DNA of 64,000 nucleotides, from contig JAVRDV010000016.1 in assembly GCA_033439255.1 (NCBI GenBank), forward strand, positions 682,001 to 746,000, written 5' to 3'. The notes under the pieces were generated by a model, which was not told the DNA's origin, made no database searches, and saw nothing but the letters and a program-made list of their open reading frames with translations. A program made the translations under genes and the position numbers. This document shows positions 46,298 through 59,101 of the stretch, piece by piece (position 1 is the stretch's first letter; every line of letters begins with the position of its first letter). This DNA is from Hericium rajendrae (Eukaryota; Basidiomycota; Agaricomycetes; Russulales; Hericiaceae).

Positions 46298-46353
46298 ATG
46301 GTGTGTGCAGAAGCCTCTCATTCTTCGCGTCTTACTGACCGCACTGGTGTCAG
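46298..46353 (+). other. ATG-only first coding exon and its intron (RRP41)
   Basis: The first coding exon is just the start codon (46298-46300). The intron starts GTGTGTGC and ends GGTGTCAG at 46353. Removing it places ATG in phase 0 with AGC TCC CGC ATC GAA. Confidence 0.8.
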
Positions 46354-47197
46354 AGCTCCCGCATCGAAATCCTGAACGACGGCGGCTACCGTTCCGATGG
46401 CCGCCTGCCCTCCGAACTGCGCTCCCTCACCTTCGATCTCAGCACCCAAGCGGGCGCAGACGGCTCTGCGACGGTCTCACACGGCCTCACGCAGGTCCTC
46501 GTCTCCGTCTTTGGCCCGCGCGAGGCCAAGAGCAGGGCGCAGACCATGCACGACCGCGCCGCGCTCAACGTCGAAGTCGCCGTCGCGCCCTTCAGCACCG
46601 GCGACCGCCGCAGACGCGGCCGCGGAGACAAGTGCGTTGCACTCCTCACCCCCATCCCCGCGCCGCCTGCTCACGCCCCATAGACGCATCCTCGAGCTCG
46701 CCGCGACGATCAAGTCGACCTTCGAGCCCGTCGTGCAGACGACGCTCTACCCGCGCTCGCAGATCGACATCTTCGTGCACGTCCTCCAGCAGGACGGCGG
46801 CGTGCTGCAGGCCGCGGTCAACGCGACGACGCTCGCGCTCACCGCCGCCGGCGTCCCGCTCCTCGACCTCGTCTGCGCGCTCACCGCCGCCGTGCACAGC
46901 GCCGCGCCCGAGCGGCCCCTGCTCGACCTCACCGCGCTCGAGGAGGCCGACTGCCCGAGCGTCACCGTCGCGGTCATGCCGCGCTCGGGGAAGCTCACGC
47001 TCGTGAGCCTCGAGACGCGCGTGCATGTTGATGTTTTTCGCGGGATTTTGGGTGTCGCAGGCGATGGAGGCAAGGTGCTCGCGGGCGAGATGCGCCGCAC
47101 GATTGGAGCGCGGACGCGTGCGCTCCGGGATGCGATGGGTGCGGGGCTGCGCGCGTCGGATTTTGCGGAGGATCCGGTCGGCGAGGAGACAATATAG
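46298..47197 (+). CDS. RRP41: Exosome ring subunit RRP41 (SKI6)
   Basis: RRP41 is a PH-ring subunit of the RNA exosome that processes and degrades RNA in nucleus and cytoplasm. The only start that yields the conserved N-terminus is an ATG at 46298-46300 directly followed by a GTGTGT donor. Removing the 53-nt intron 46301-46353 gives M-SSRIEILNDGGYRSDGR. Exon 2 (46354-46631) contains ATVSHGLTQVLVSVFGPREAKSR and LNVEVAVAPFSTGDRRRRGRGD. Exon 3 (46684-47197) reads ILELAATIKSTFEPVVQTTLYPRSQIDIFVHVLQQDGG, with AAVNATTLALTAAGVPLLDLV and the C-terminal VSLETRVHVD. Length of about 265 residues fits. Confidence 0.93.
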
Positions 47198-47429
47198 TGC
47201 TTCCGTGCGTCGTATACTTGAAGCTGTGTGCGAACATGGCGAGATCCAGCAATAATCGGGACACGGGCGGACCTATACCCTTCGTTCCTTCGAGATGCAG
47301 GGGCGATTATATGCAGGGCAAGGCAAAAGAGATTTTTTGTATCGTGTACATGTGTATCCATAGTCTCAACAGGGCGTTATCCCGAACAAAAAAGCTACAG
47401 AATTGCTACACCAAGTCCATCGTTACAGC

Positions 47430-48773
<1,344 letters not shown>

Positions 48774-50654
48774 ATGGCAGACCCACGCCCAGACGAGCTC
48801 GGGGACCCTAGCAGGATCCTCCCAAAATCCATCCTGGACACCGATTTGTACAAGGTCAGTGTATGTGCTCCACCTGGGGAAGTTGTATTGATTTTGGAAT
48901 CACGACCTGCGCAGTTTACTATGCAGCAGGCTGTCCTGCAGCATTTCCCCGATGCGCAATGCAGCTACCAATTCACGCACCGCGACAAGCACGTCTTCTT
49001 CACTCGCAGGAGTATCAATCAATTCAGGGATGCCGTCTCGCGTGCGCGCTCTTCCTTACTCTCCCAGCTCGCACTACTTACCTTCAACCCGCAGGCTTTT
49101 CCGAGATCACCCTGACCGACGCGGAGCTCGCCTGGCTCCCGCGCGCCTGCCCGTACTTCAAGCCCGATTATCTCTCCTATCTGCGCGCCTACCGCTTCAA
49201 GCCGTCGCAGGTGCACATCCGCTTCGTCCCCCGCTGGCAGTACGAGAGCGACTCCGCGTCGCTCCCGCCGTCGCCGAAGCCTGAGGAGCCGAACGGCGAC
49301 CCCGACGAGCAGGGGCGCGTCGAGATCGAGGCCGTCGGGCCGTGGGTCGAGGCGATCCTGTGGGAGGTCCCGCTCATGGCGACGCTGAGCGAGATATACT
49401 TCCGCACCGTCGACACGGACTGGACGCACGACGGGCAGGACGGTGCGCCCGCCGCTTCGTTATCGGCCAGCGGCTGACGTTGTGATTTTTGGGAAGACAT
49501 CGCGTACGCGAAGGCAAAGGCGATGCTCGGCGCGGGCTGCGTCTTCAGCGAGTTCGGCACGCGCCGGCGGCGCTCGTTCCACGTCCAGGACGTCGTCGTC
49601 GCGGCGCTCATCCGCGCGGACCGCGAGCTGCACGCGCCGGGCAGGCTCAGCGGCACCAGCAATGTACGTCCGGTCCCGCGCACTCGAGTTGTCCGCTGAG
49701 TCCGCTTTCGGCGTGCGTTGCGTTGCACAGGTCTATCTCGCGATGAAGTACGGCATCAAAGCCGTCGGAACGATTGCGCAGTACGTCCGCCCTGGTCCTG
49801 CGTCTTCCGTGTCTCACGTCTGTCTCCGCGCCTTATCGCTCCCTTTTTCCGACTTCTCTGCTTCCCTGCATGCCACTGTCCGTTGCCATGGATTTAGCGA
49901 ATGGTTCATGGGCGTACGTACATCGCGCTATAATTGAAGCAGCTACTCACGCGGCCGCCGGACAGATCGCGGCCATGCGCGGCTACGAGCACGCAAACGG
50001 CATAGCGATGGACCTCTGGGAAGCCACCTACAAGAACGTGCTCCTCCTCGCGCTCACGGACACCTTCTCCACCCAGGCGTTCTGGAAGGTGCGTCCCCCC
50101 CACTCCCTCGCGCTCGCAGCCTGACGTGCGTGTCTAGGACTTCACCGCGGACCCGGACCGCGCGCGGCGGTGGCAGGGGCTGCGCCAGGACTCGGGCGAC
50201 CCGTACGTATTCGCGCCCGAGGCGCGCGACGTATACGAGAACATGGGCATCGACCACACGAAGAAGACGATTATCTACTCGGACGCGCTCAACCAGGACA
50301 AGGTGCTCGGGCTCCAGAAGCAGTGCGAGGGGCTCGGGTTCAAGCGTGCGTCCGCTTTGCTGCATGTGCGCTGTGTGTGCTGAGGGCGCTGCAGCGTCGT
50401 TCGGGATCGGGACGTTCTTGACGAATGACTTCCGCTCGGTGTCGAGTGGGCTGACGCAGAAGAGCAGGGCGCTCAATATGGTGATCAAGCTCGCGTCGAT
50501 TAATGATATGCCTTGTATCAAGATCAGCGATGATTTGAAAAAGGTGGGCCTCTTGTTGTGTAAATGCAGTAGAGGAATTGACCGAGCGGCGCAGAACACC
50601 GGTGACATCGCGACCGTGCATCGGGTGAAGGATATCTTCCATCTACCAAAGTAG
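48774..50654 (+). CDS. NPT1: Nicotinate phosphoribosyltransferase (NAPRTase)
   Basis: Makes nicotinate mononucleotide from nicotinate and PRPP in the Preiss-Handler NAD salvage pathway. The ATG at 48774 has a strong context (ACC ATG G). Exons join without frame breaks: SILDTDLYK + FTMQQAVLQHFPDAQ, RFSEITLTDAELAWLPRACPYF, EAILWEVPLMATLSEIYFR, the core [55 protein letters not shown] with the active-site His, HANGIAMDLWEATY, LALTDTFSTQAFWKDF, GLRQDSGDPYVF, KKTIIYSDALNQDKV and FGIGTFLTNDF. The C-terminal exon ends RVKDIFHLPK. An acidic/Pro insertion (LPPSPKPEEPNGDPDEQGR, residues about 110-130) lies after the RFVPRWQYES block. About ten short introns. Confidence 0.95.
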
Positions 50655-50949
50655 ATTATGATAAGCTGTGGTTCACACGACGACATGAGTTCTCCTAGTA
50701 CCCGGGTTCCTGGACTCGCATCTACGGAAGAAGGTCACCCACAAATTCATCTACATATAGCTATGCATCCGACAGAATAGAGGCAGTATATTTGTATCAT
50801 CCGCATCCCGACGTACAGCCACACATTGACCTACCTGTACTACTATGCCAGCCAAGTTTCAGCTGAATAAAACCGAAGATTTCTCATCACACGCACGACG
50901 CCCATCTTGCTCCAATCTCCGCGAAAATTCACAAGATATAAACCACAGA
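50655..50949. other. Convergent 3' flanks
   Basis: AT-rich gap between the NPT1 and GH79 stop codons, with no gene. Confidence 0.5.
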
Positions 50950-52864
50950 TTAAAATGTAAGAAGGACCACCTCGGTATCCTGGATATCCACACCCGCCTG
51001 CACAGGCAGCGTGCTGGTCTTCAAGCTGCCCGACACTCTCCCGTCGCTCGTCTCGTAGGTCTGCCCGCCCCAGCTCACGCCGGACGTAGCATTGGCCGTC
51101 CTGCAAAATTTTAGCTACCCCGATAGCACGCTATAGAACACAATGCCCAGATCCACTCACAGAATAGAAAGCCGCTTCACGGTCATCTCTCCCGCCGCCC
51201 CGCCCGTCAAGTCCACGTGGACCGAGCCCCTGGGCCCCTCCGTGAATGACTTCAGGTTGATGAACAGTGCCCGCGCGAGGGTATCGTGCTCGAAGAACGC
51301 GTAGCCGGCGATTTGGTCGTTGGTCGTGTTCAGCTCGACGGCGCGCGTCGCACCCGACTTGCCAATAGCTTCGGCGGCAACGATCGCGGCGTAGTAAAGC
51401 GGCTGGATGTGCGGCGCCAGCGGCGCCGGGAGCGTGCTCCCATCGAGAATCGAGCGCGTGAGCGTTACCGGCTGGAACTGCGCAGCGTCAGCACACCCTG
51501 GTCCTAGTCCGCGCAGACACACCGCAACGCACGAAATTATACTTATACCCAACGCCCTCATGGAAGTGCACGCGCTGCACGCCAAGCTGCGCCGCGAAGA
51601 GCGCATAGTCGAGCCCCCACAGCGCGGCGCCCGCGACATTACTCACGCCCGGCGCGCCGTGGCACGAATAGCTGTTCGTCTCGCCGAGAACGTACTGCAG
51701 CCCGCGCTGCTGCGCCGCTGCGATGTCGGGCGCGAACGCGGAGAGGTTGCCGCGCGTGTGCGCCTTGGAGAGGAGGTCCTGCAGGAGGCCGTTGCTGCCG
51801 CTGCAGAAGGAGCCCTCGTAGTGGTGCTGCGAGCTGCTGGGGGCGGTCAGCGGGTTATATTATATGCGGGGAGAGGGGGAGGGGTGGGTTACGTTGTGAT
51901 TTGGGAGCCGGCGGGGGAGTCGAGGATGCCGTCTTGGATGATGGCTTGGGGAGAGAAGCCGCTGCTTGCGGAGTGGCTCGAGCCGGCAAAGCTCGCGCCC
52001 CATAGGGAGACGTTTTTACCCAGCACGGCGTTCGCAGTTTTCGTGACATTGGTTGCGAAAGTTGTCCATCTTCCGTTCGGCGTCAGCATACCCCTCGTTG
52101 TGTGTCTCACTCTTACGGGACAACGTACTGGCTGGTATATTGCTGGGCATTGAAACTGCTGTTCCGGTGCCCGTTGTTCCCGTAGAGATCAGCTTCGTTG
52201 CCGATTTCAATGGCCTGCAGAGTGATACCCGTGTCCTCCATTGCTGGGGAAGTAAATGCCTCGACAATGGCTTGCGTCTCCAGGAAGGCCGCAGTGAGGT
52301 TGTCCGTGCCGAAATTGACGCCCCAGATGACCTCGGTACCTTTCGCGTTCTTTCAAGACGAGATCCAGATGCTAAAGAGTGTCACTTACCTGACGGCAGC
52401 TGAGATGCGAGCCGGTAATACGCGCTACCAACCGTCACATTGGTTGCTTCCGGGTATGGCGTAGTAGGATTGCTCGCCGGGAAAATGGCCTCCGAAAACT
52501 AAATACGATCGAATCTCAGCATCTGACTTCAAGAAGATGAACACACATGCTAAACCACACGCGCCTTTACAGTCCGACTGAAGTCAGTATGGTCTTCCGA
52601 GTCCGCGCCGATCCGGATGTGCGGCGCCTCGCCCGTTATGCTTTTCAGGTTGTCCAGCACATTGAAGAAGAAGTCGTTGCGAGAATTCTGCCCAATCCAG
52701 TCGACCCATCTGTCCTGCTCGATGGAGAACGAGATCAAGGAGCCTGGCAGCGAAGGCGCCGAGGAGGGTGCGAGAGCAGGCACGGAAACGGAGATCGTCT
52801 GTGCTTCTGTGAGTAGCGAGTGCACCGAAAGCGCAAATAGGAAAGGCTTGAACATGGCGGGCAA
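50950..52864 (-). CDS. Secreted glycoside hydrolase family 79 (beta-glucuronidase-like)
   Basis: Fungal GH79 enzymes release glucuronic acid or 4-O-methyl-glucuronic acid from arabinogalactan proteins and similar glycans. The N-terminus (MFKPFLFALSVHSLLTEAQ) is a signal peptide. The family blocks follow: LPGSLISFSIEQDRWVDWIG, PHIRIGADSEDHTDFS, EVIWGVNFGTDN, the acid/base region IEIGNEADLYGNNG, the nucleophile region LQYVLGETNSYSCHG, and NVAGAALWGLDYALFAAQLGV. The C-terminal beta domain has PHIQPLYYAAIVAAEAIGKSG, GYAFFEHDTLARALFINL and, after an intron, SLKTSTLPVQAGVDIQDTEV. Stop at 50950-50952. An ATG three codons upstream of MFKPF (52864) is in frame. Many short introns. Probably extracellular, in plant or fungal cell-wall turnover. 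Confidence 0.9.
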
Positions 52865-53723
52865 TACGAGACCTTAGACATCGATCTAGCGTCGCGCTCT
52901 TATATGGCAGTGAGTGCATCCATAAGTGACCTGTGCGAGATAGACTTGGCCGCGCGATCTGGTGACGGGCATGCGTCGGTGGGAGGACCAAGATATATCA
53001 GGAGTGAGAACGTTCTTACCTTTACGCTAGCAAATGGAGTCGTGCTTGCCATGAGGCTTCTTGAGCGGCTCTCCTTGCCAGGCTTCCGTGTGCGAATTGC
53101 CCGTCTCGACAGGGCGGTGAACCAGCGAGGCGGGAGTAAGGACACTGTTTGAGGAGTCCACCTACGGTAGGTTCGCACGCGAAGTGCGTATATACAGCTG
53201 ACATGTATTTCTTGGCGTGAATCTGTGCATGATCAGTGGGTGCACATGAAACGAGGGCGCGTGGGGACCATGCTAAGAGAGTACTTGCAAGAACAGGCCG
53301 TTCGCTCGGCAAATTCGGTGGCTCGCTAGTGGAGCCACTTGAAGCGATACATCCCATGTTGGTAAGCACAGCTGATCACTGGCACTCTAATAATAATTTG
53401 ACTTCACTGATGCAGCTGCGCTTCGAGAAGAACAAGGGGTTATATCTGAGAACTTCGTAAATGGAGTCATGCAGTAAAGAGCTCAGCTCGGGCGCGCAAA
53501 CAGCGTCTTGTGGACATGCGATGATCATATGATGCTCAAGTCATATGCTCTACCCACTCCGCATCGTACACGTCTTGACACGACGCAGACGGATGCTGTT
53601 CGCATCGTCATCCAGCGCATTTGAGGTATGCATACGGTCATTGAAGATACAACTTGTTGAGGAAAACGCGAGATTCCGAGGCACTGATTGAATACAAAAT
53701 AGCTCCATGGTAATGTACAAAGT
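52865..53723. other. Intergenic, no supported gene
   Basis: This lies between the GH79 start and the ARPC2 stop, both on the minus strand. A 115-codon minus frame at 53022-53369 lacks any family signal. A tRNA-like fold near 53510-53575 was checked and rejected. Confidence 0.4.
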
Positions 53724-54919
53724 TCATCGGGACACCATCGTCCTCCCACTAGAGATACACGAACAAGTTAGATCCAAACATATGCTAGAAGGCAAATCGT
53801 TTTACCTGGCTGTCTTTCTCTCGGTCGAAGCAACCTCCGTCTTCGCCCTGTTCAACACCTTCTGGAACTCCGCCACCCGATGCCGCATACGCGAGTGCAT
53901 GTACGCCTTCGAGCATTTGATATGGTAGTGCAGATAGTCACGGAACAGCTGGATGTGCGAGATCGTGGCCTCCGCGACGATGGGGTTGGCGAAATGACGA
54001 GGGAACAGAACGAAGGTCACGTAGCCAATGTCCTCCGAGTCGCGAAGGCCAGGGACATGCCGGATTTCCAGGGGCGGCTCACGGTTCGTGAACAGTACTT
54101 GTGGCGCGTTCTGAATGGTTGGCAGACGTCTCGCGTCAACGAATTCCTGCAATCGTCTATCAGAGAATCCGGCGGATATAGACGGCGGGAAGAACGTACC
54201 TGCAGGAACAATTTACCATAGATGCGGTCCGTCTCTTCTCTAAAGACAGTAGAGAAGATCACGGTGACACGGTCCTGGGCCGCCTGGACGTAGATGACCT
54301 CCTCATCGCGGTAGTGCATCTGCATCAGTTCCCCTTGACCACCGACGTTCTCTAGTTCCTTCTGCTGCTTGAATGCGAGCTCAAACGGCGCCGCCAGGGC
54401 ATTACGCTTCAAGAGCGAGATGGACTGAATGAACTTGTCGCGCTCCTCTGCACAGCATGTTATAGATACCTCATAATCGGACGTTAGAAGTGCGAGAAGC
54501 ACTCACCGCCTTCCGGAGGAGCCTTCTCCAAGTCAATCTCCAAACTGATGTTGTATTCTGGTTCTGCCTGTGGTTGGATTAGGAATCCGTACTCGCGTTG
54601 CAGTACCTCTATCGCGCCGTATCGAGTCAGCTCGCCCCAGCAGCGGATGTGCATGGAGAGCAGAAGCGCGGTTTTGCGATCTGGAGTGGTGAGGTGAAAT
54701 CGGACACCATCATAGTCTACAAATTGGACATCGAGGGAAGTGGGCCTGTAAAGGTACGTTAAGATCTTAGGCCAATTACAGCGAAAGCGCATGCACTCCT
54801 GACTTTTGGAATTTTTCCGCTAGGGTTGTGTGAATGATGTAGTTGTGCGACTGTCAAGCAATGCGTTAGAAAATTATACTTATGTTTATGATTACAAGAC
54901 CAACTTCGAGGAGGATCAT
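53724..54919 (-). CDS. ARC35: Arp2/3 complex subunit 2 (ARPC2/p34)
   Basis: ARPC2 is a core subunit of the actin-nucleating Arp2/3 complex. The first exon is five codons (MILLE) ending at a GTTGGT donor; the next gives SHNYIIHTTLAEKFQKP, so the spliced start is the conserved MILLESHNYII. Later blocks: SLDVQFVDYDGVRFHLTTP, LLLSMHIRCWGELTRYGA, LQREYGFLIQPQAEPEYNISL, IYVQAAQDRVTVIFSTVFREETDRIYGKLFLQEF, PLEIRHVPGLRDSEDIGYVTFVLFPRH, and the C-terminal helix YLHYHIKCSKAYMHSRMRHRVAEFQKVLNRAKTEV, ending ASGRTMVSR after a final intron. Length of about 310 residues matches the family. Confidence 0.95.
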
Positions 54920-55102
54920 GGTGTTGCTGAAGAGAACGTGTCTAGCGGTGAATGCGGAGGTGCCTGATGCGCTCCGAGAGTGCGAGTCGCGACGCCGATA
55001 TGTTGCTGCCACCACAGCCAAATAACCGTAAGCAGAACGAATTTCAAGCTTCCAACACAGAACTTCAAAAGTTAGACGGTCCTCCGTTAAACACACTTCA
55101 AA
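54920..55102. promoter_or_regulatory. Compact bidirectional promoter ARPC2/eIF4B
   Basis: The start codons are 183 nt apart on opposite strands. No TATA box is visible. Confidence 0.55.
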
Positions 55103-55164
55103 ATGGGTCTGTCTGCCTTTATTATTATATCATTACAACATTCATTAACATACAATGTGTATAG
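55103..55164 (+). other. Four-base first coding exon and its intron (eIF4B)
   Basis: ATGG is followed by GTCTGT; the intron ends GTATAG at 55164. Splicing gives ATG GCT CCA AAG AAA. The exon encodes only Met and the first base of Ala. Confidence 0.8.
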
Positions 55165-57051
55165 CTCCAAAGAAAGCGCAAAAAATGTCCCTCAACGAGT
55201 TCCTGGGCGACAGTGGTGAGTAATACGACTCTGTGATCTGCAGAACATGGCTGAAATATGTGTAAACCAGCCTTAGGATCGTGGGCTGATGAAATGGACT
55301 TGCTGCCCACAGCTCGTGAGTATCCGCCGGTTTCCGCTGATTTCGGATCGCGACATTTTTGCTTACCTTCGGGATACAGCGGCTGGAGGCGAAGGTGGGG
55401 AGCGCCGTGGTGGACGAGACGATTACTTGTCTTCCAGACGTGCGTATATGCTATTTCCCATAATTTATAACCGTCCTGAATGTTGTGAAATTTGCGGATG
55501 CAGCGGATAGGCAGCAATACCCTCCGCGCGAAGATCTCCCGCTCCCAACCCAGCCTCCTTACACGGCCTTCGTTGGAAACTTGGCGTTCGATTTGACTGA
55601 GGGTGATTTGGAAGGATTCTTCAGTGCTTTGAAGGTACGCTGCACATCATTTCATCAGTTGCTTGACCCCGATCATGCATGTTAATCGCCTCGTAGGTAA
55701 AAAATGTGAAGGTTATCAAAGACAGGGATGAGCGGCCAAAAGGGTTTGGTTACGTCGAATTTGAGGATTTGGAGGATCTCAAGGGCGCACTCGCACAGAG
55801 CGGAACGGTAAGCCGCACATCGCTCTCTACAGCATTTTGAAGGTCTGACCTCATCCTACCAGCCTCTATCGGGTCGCACGATACGAGTGAGCGTTGCGGA
55901 GCCGCGTACGTTTGCCTCTATAGCTACTGCTTATCAACTTATTCTAATGATCTGCATACAGCGAAGGAGCGTGGGTTTGGTGGCGGGGGCTTCGGTGAAG
56001 ATGACGCCAAATTTGCCGGGGAATGGAGACGTACTGGCCCGTTGCCTGAGGTTGCCGGCTCCCGCGACTCCTCCAGGCGCCGATTCGAGGGCCCTCCAGG
56101 CGAGCGCGCGCCTCTCCCCCCCAGTGTCGCTGAGAATGTCAGCGATTGGCGCTCAAGTCGTCCAGCCCGGGCGCCAGCCCCCGAGGCTGAGCCCCCGCGG
56201 CGAAGGGGGCCGGGCTTCATTCCCGAAGGCGGCGGCTTCGCGGACAAGGAGGAGACTTGGTCGATTGGAGGCAAGTTCAAGCCCAGCGCGAACGGCGGCG
56301 AGGACGGATCGCGGTTTGGCGGGAGGCGGGGAGATATGGGCCCACCCAGGGAGGCGGGTCCGGCCGTTGGAGAGAGCGATTGGCGGGGTCCTCGGTCCCG
56401 CCAGAGCACTTCTCGTGCGTTCATTTATTGTTGTGGTGGGCTTGCATCAGGGCGCTTGACTTATGACGCTATAGCGATCTCATCGACCCCGCCTACTCCT
56501 CAAATGGGTCGGCGGAAGCTCGAACTTCTGCCCCGATCGGGAGCTCCATCTGCGTCGCCTTCTCCTCTTGCCTCCCCAAAGATGCCCAGCGGCGCTGCAG
56601 GCGCTGCCCCTCGCGCGAGTCCATTCGGTGCTGCTAAGTTCGTACATTCGATCCACCCTTTTTTGTTATCTCAAAACTAATGTCGGTCAACAGGCCTGTT
56701 GACGTGTCGGCCAGAGAGAAGCTGATCACGGAGCGTCTTGAACGGGATCGCGAAGTCACCAAAGAGCGTGTTTCACATAGCATGTCACGCACGAGCTCGC
56801 GCACTGGTTCTGACCGCAACCCCACTTCAAGAACATCTCCGCATGGGTCGGTCCCGCCCTCCCCCGGTACAACGAACAACAATGCGCCAGCCAACGTGAG
56901 GCCGACGTTCAGCTTCGCTGCCGCCGCCAGTGCCAAGAAGGCTGCCGAGGCCGCCGAGGCCGCCGAATCTGCGTCTGCCGGGAAAGCAGAGGTAAAAGAG
57001 GAGGCCCAGGTGAGCTCTGTGTCGGAGCAGCTGGGTGAAGTGACTATTTGA
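55103..57051 (+). CDS. TIF3: Translation initiation factor eIF4B (TIF3-like)
   Basis: eIF4B stimulates the eIF4A helicase and 40S recruitment. A 4-nt first coding exon (ATGG, 55103-55106) joins across a 58-nt intron to give MAPKKAQKMSLNEFLGD, the typical fungal eIF4B start; an internal ATG at 55185 (MSLNEF) is the alternative. Exons continue with LGSWADEMDLLPTA, then the RRM (PYTAFVGNLAFDLTEGDLEGFF, KNVKVIKDRDERPKGFGYVEFED and GRTIRVSVAEP). The rest is disordered, rich in Arg/Gly/Pro/Ser with GEWRRTGPLPEV, DWRSSRPA and SDWRGPRSRQ repeats, and a C-terminal block PVDVSAREKLITERLERDRE. An Ala/Glu segment follows (ASAKKAAEAAEAAES). Ends SEQLGEVTI. Confidence 0.9.
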
Positions 57052-57390
57052 GTTTGCACGTTTACCTTTCCGGATGAAAGCATGCTAGACCTGTGCTGGA
57101 TGATGATGCATGCACGATGACACCGCACGATCTACTATCTCCTGTTTATTTTATCACTTTGCTTTCTGTTCGCACTGCGTTTTTCCTTTGTTCGCTCGCT
57201 TCCATGGACTCCTTCTGTCTGTCTCCTTGTCTCATTGTAGTAGCATTTTGCTCTGCTCTTCGTGGTCGATTCCGACATGTATCATGCTGTGTTCATGAGA
57301 GTATCTTTATATGGTCTACATGCACTCGCGTCGCTAATGTGTCTTGCCTAGCTACAGTAGACAGCCAACAAAATATCGTCCCAGCTGATC
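57052..57390. other. Convergent 3' flanks
   Basis: T-rich gap between the eIF4B and cyclophilin stop codons, with no gene. Confidence 0.5.
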
Positions 57391-58746
57391 TCAGTGACGT
57401 TGGAGTTCTGGATCGACGTATTTCATCCGCCCCCGGCCTGCGTCCGACATGAGTATGGCATTCATTCACAGTCAAGCGTCCAGTGCATACCTTTAAATCG
57501 CACCCCGCCGTGGGCGTTCGCCTGCGCCTCCTGCTCGCGCATCTTGGCGATGCGCTCCAGCTCACGCCTCCGCGCGGCCTCAATCCGCTCGTTCTCCTCC
57601 CTCTCCAAGCGCGCATCGTACTCTTCCTCCGTCTCCTTTATCTCGCCGTCAGGTCCCACCTCTCTCGGTGCCTCCACAGACTTGGACTTGGACCGCGAGG
57701 CCTCCTTCTCCTTCCGATGCTTGTGCTTATGCCTGTGCTTGTGCTTCCGGTCGTCAAGCTCGTCGGGCGAGCGCGAGCGGTGCCTGCGCTTCCGCCGTTT
57801 GCGTTCCACCTCGCTCTCGGTCTCCGACTCGCTCACACTTGCTGACTCCGCCTCCTTGCTCTTCGCTGTAAAATTAACGCGTTAGCACACGTTACCCAAG
57901 AAAAGAAGGGTTGTGAGGCTTACCCGGTGCAGCGGGCTTCTTCATAAGGACGAGCTCGCCGCAGCTGACGATGCTCACCGGCACGGACGGCCGGTTCTTC
58001 TCGTCAACCGGCACTTCTGCGATCTTTCTGACCACGTCGTCATACCCACGGATGACCCGGCCGAACACGACGTGTTTTCCTAGCAGATGGGCGTCAGATG
58101 ATCGTTACATATGAACTGAAAAAAGAATACCATTTAGATGTGGGCAGTCGCGCAGGGTGATGAAGAACTGCGAGTTGTTGGTATTGGGGCCTTTGTTGGC
58201 CATACAAAGTAGGCTATACGAGGATCGGTCAGAGATAGAGCGCGTGTTTGTGAAGCTCGGACGCACCCTTCGGAGTCGAGCGGACGCGTGAGGTCTTCGT
58301 CCGGGAATTGGCTGCCATATATCGACTCTCCACCCGTGCCATTCCGCTTCGTGAAATCTGTGCGCGGTCATATCGTCAGTTCCAGGTCGAAGCCTGTGAA
58401 TGTTGAAGTTCGGCATACCGCCACCCTGTATCATGAAGTCCGCGATGGACCGGTGGATGATGCTGCCCTTGTAGTACAGCGGTCGATCTGACAGAGGCGA
58501 AACGCCTTTCTCTCCTGTACAAAGTGCTCTGAAGCTACCATGATGCGTCAGTATTAGGTTCTGTGAACCATAATCACGACCTACTTTTCGGCTGTTTTTG
58601 GTGCAGTGTCGTTATAAAGTTCAAATATTACTCTGCAGGAAAGAAAGTTAGCACGAATACACTGTTCTTGTCCCGGAAGTGGATAATTACCTTCCGATGG
58701 GGGTATCATCAACTGCAAAATCCATAAACACTCTTGGTCGAACCAT
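57391..58746 (-). CDS. Peptidyl-prolyl isomerase with Lys/Arg/Ser-rich tail (PPIG-like cyclophilin)
   Basis: Cyclophilins interconvert cis and trans proline peptide bonds. MVRPRVFMDFAVDDTPIGR starts the domain; [71 protein letters not shown] and GKHVVFGRVIRGYDDV follow, so catalytic Arg, Phe and Gln are present. The position of human CypA Trp121 is His (CPHLNGKH), as in PPIG/Cyp40-type members with weak cyclosporin binding. After residue 180 the tail is charged: RKRRKRRHRSRSPDELDDRKHKH and a long Lys/Arg/Glu helix, ending GVRFKGRGRMKYVDPELQRH after a last intron. Tails like this place PPIG/NKTR cyclophilins in nuclear speckles with the splicing machinery. About nine introns. Confidence 0.92.
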
Positions 58747-59101
58747 CTTGGAGAAGGAGCCGCGTGAACAGAGTCGCTGTGGTTGGAACACGTCCGTCTG
58801 CAGAAACGTGAGCCAAGAGGTAAGTCGCCCAGATGAACGTAAGAGGTATTAAACTTACCAGACCGCCAGAACCACGAAGTCACAAAGATCAGTGAAAGTG
58901 TAAAGTCGGATGTACACTTTCACGTTCATGCCGCGCCTGGAGATTGAACCCTAACCCTGTGATACTGTGCAAGGAGGTGACAGCCTGAGTGATTGAGAGA
59001 AACCCGCAACGGGCGGCCCCCGTCGTGAATCAGTGTTCTGGTCACTGCCTTCTTCCCTGACGACCGTATGCCGCCCATTTGAAACCTTGATATCCCCTCT
59101 C
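58747..59101. promoter_or_regulatory. Divergent promoter region cyclophilin/Ras-like GTPase
   Basis: About 355 nt between divergent start codons, with no TATA box and no gene. Confidence 0.4.

Noticed and set aside
53022-53369. 115-codon minus-strand frame upstream of GH79
   Set aside because: No domain, and composition does not resemble neighbouring exons.
53510-53575. tRNA-like sequence on the minus strand (GGTAGAGC and a TTGA loop)
   Set aside because: The anticodon loop would have eight bases and no T arm or acceptor stem follows.
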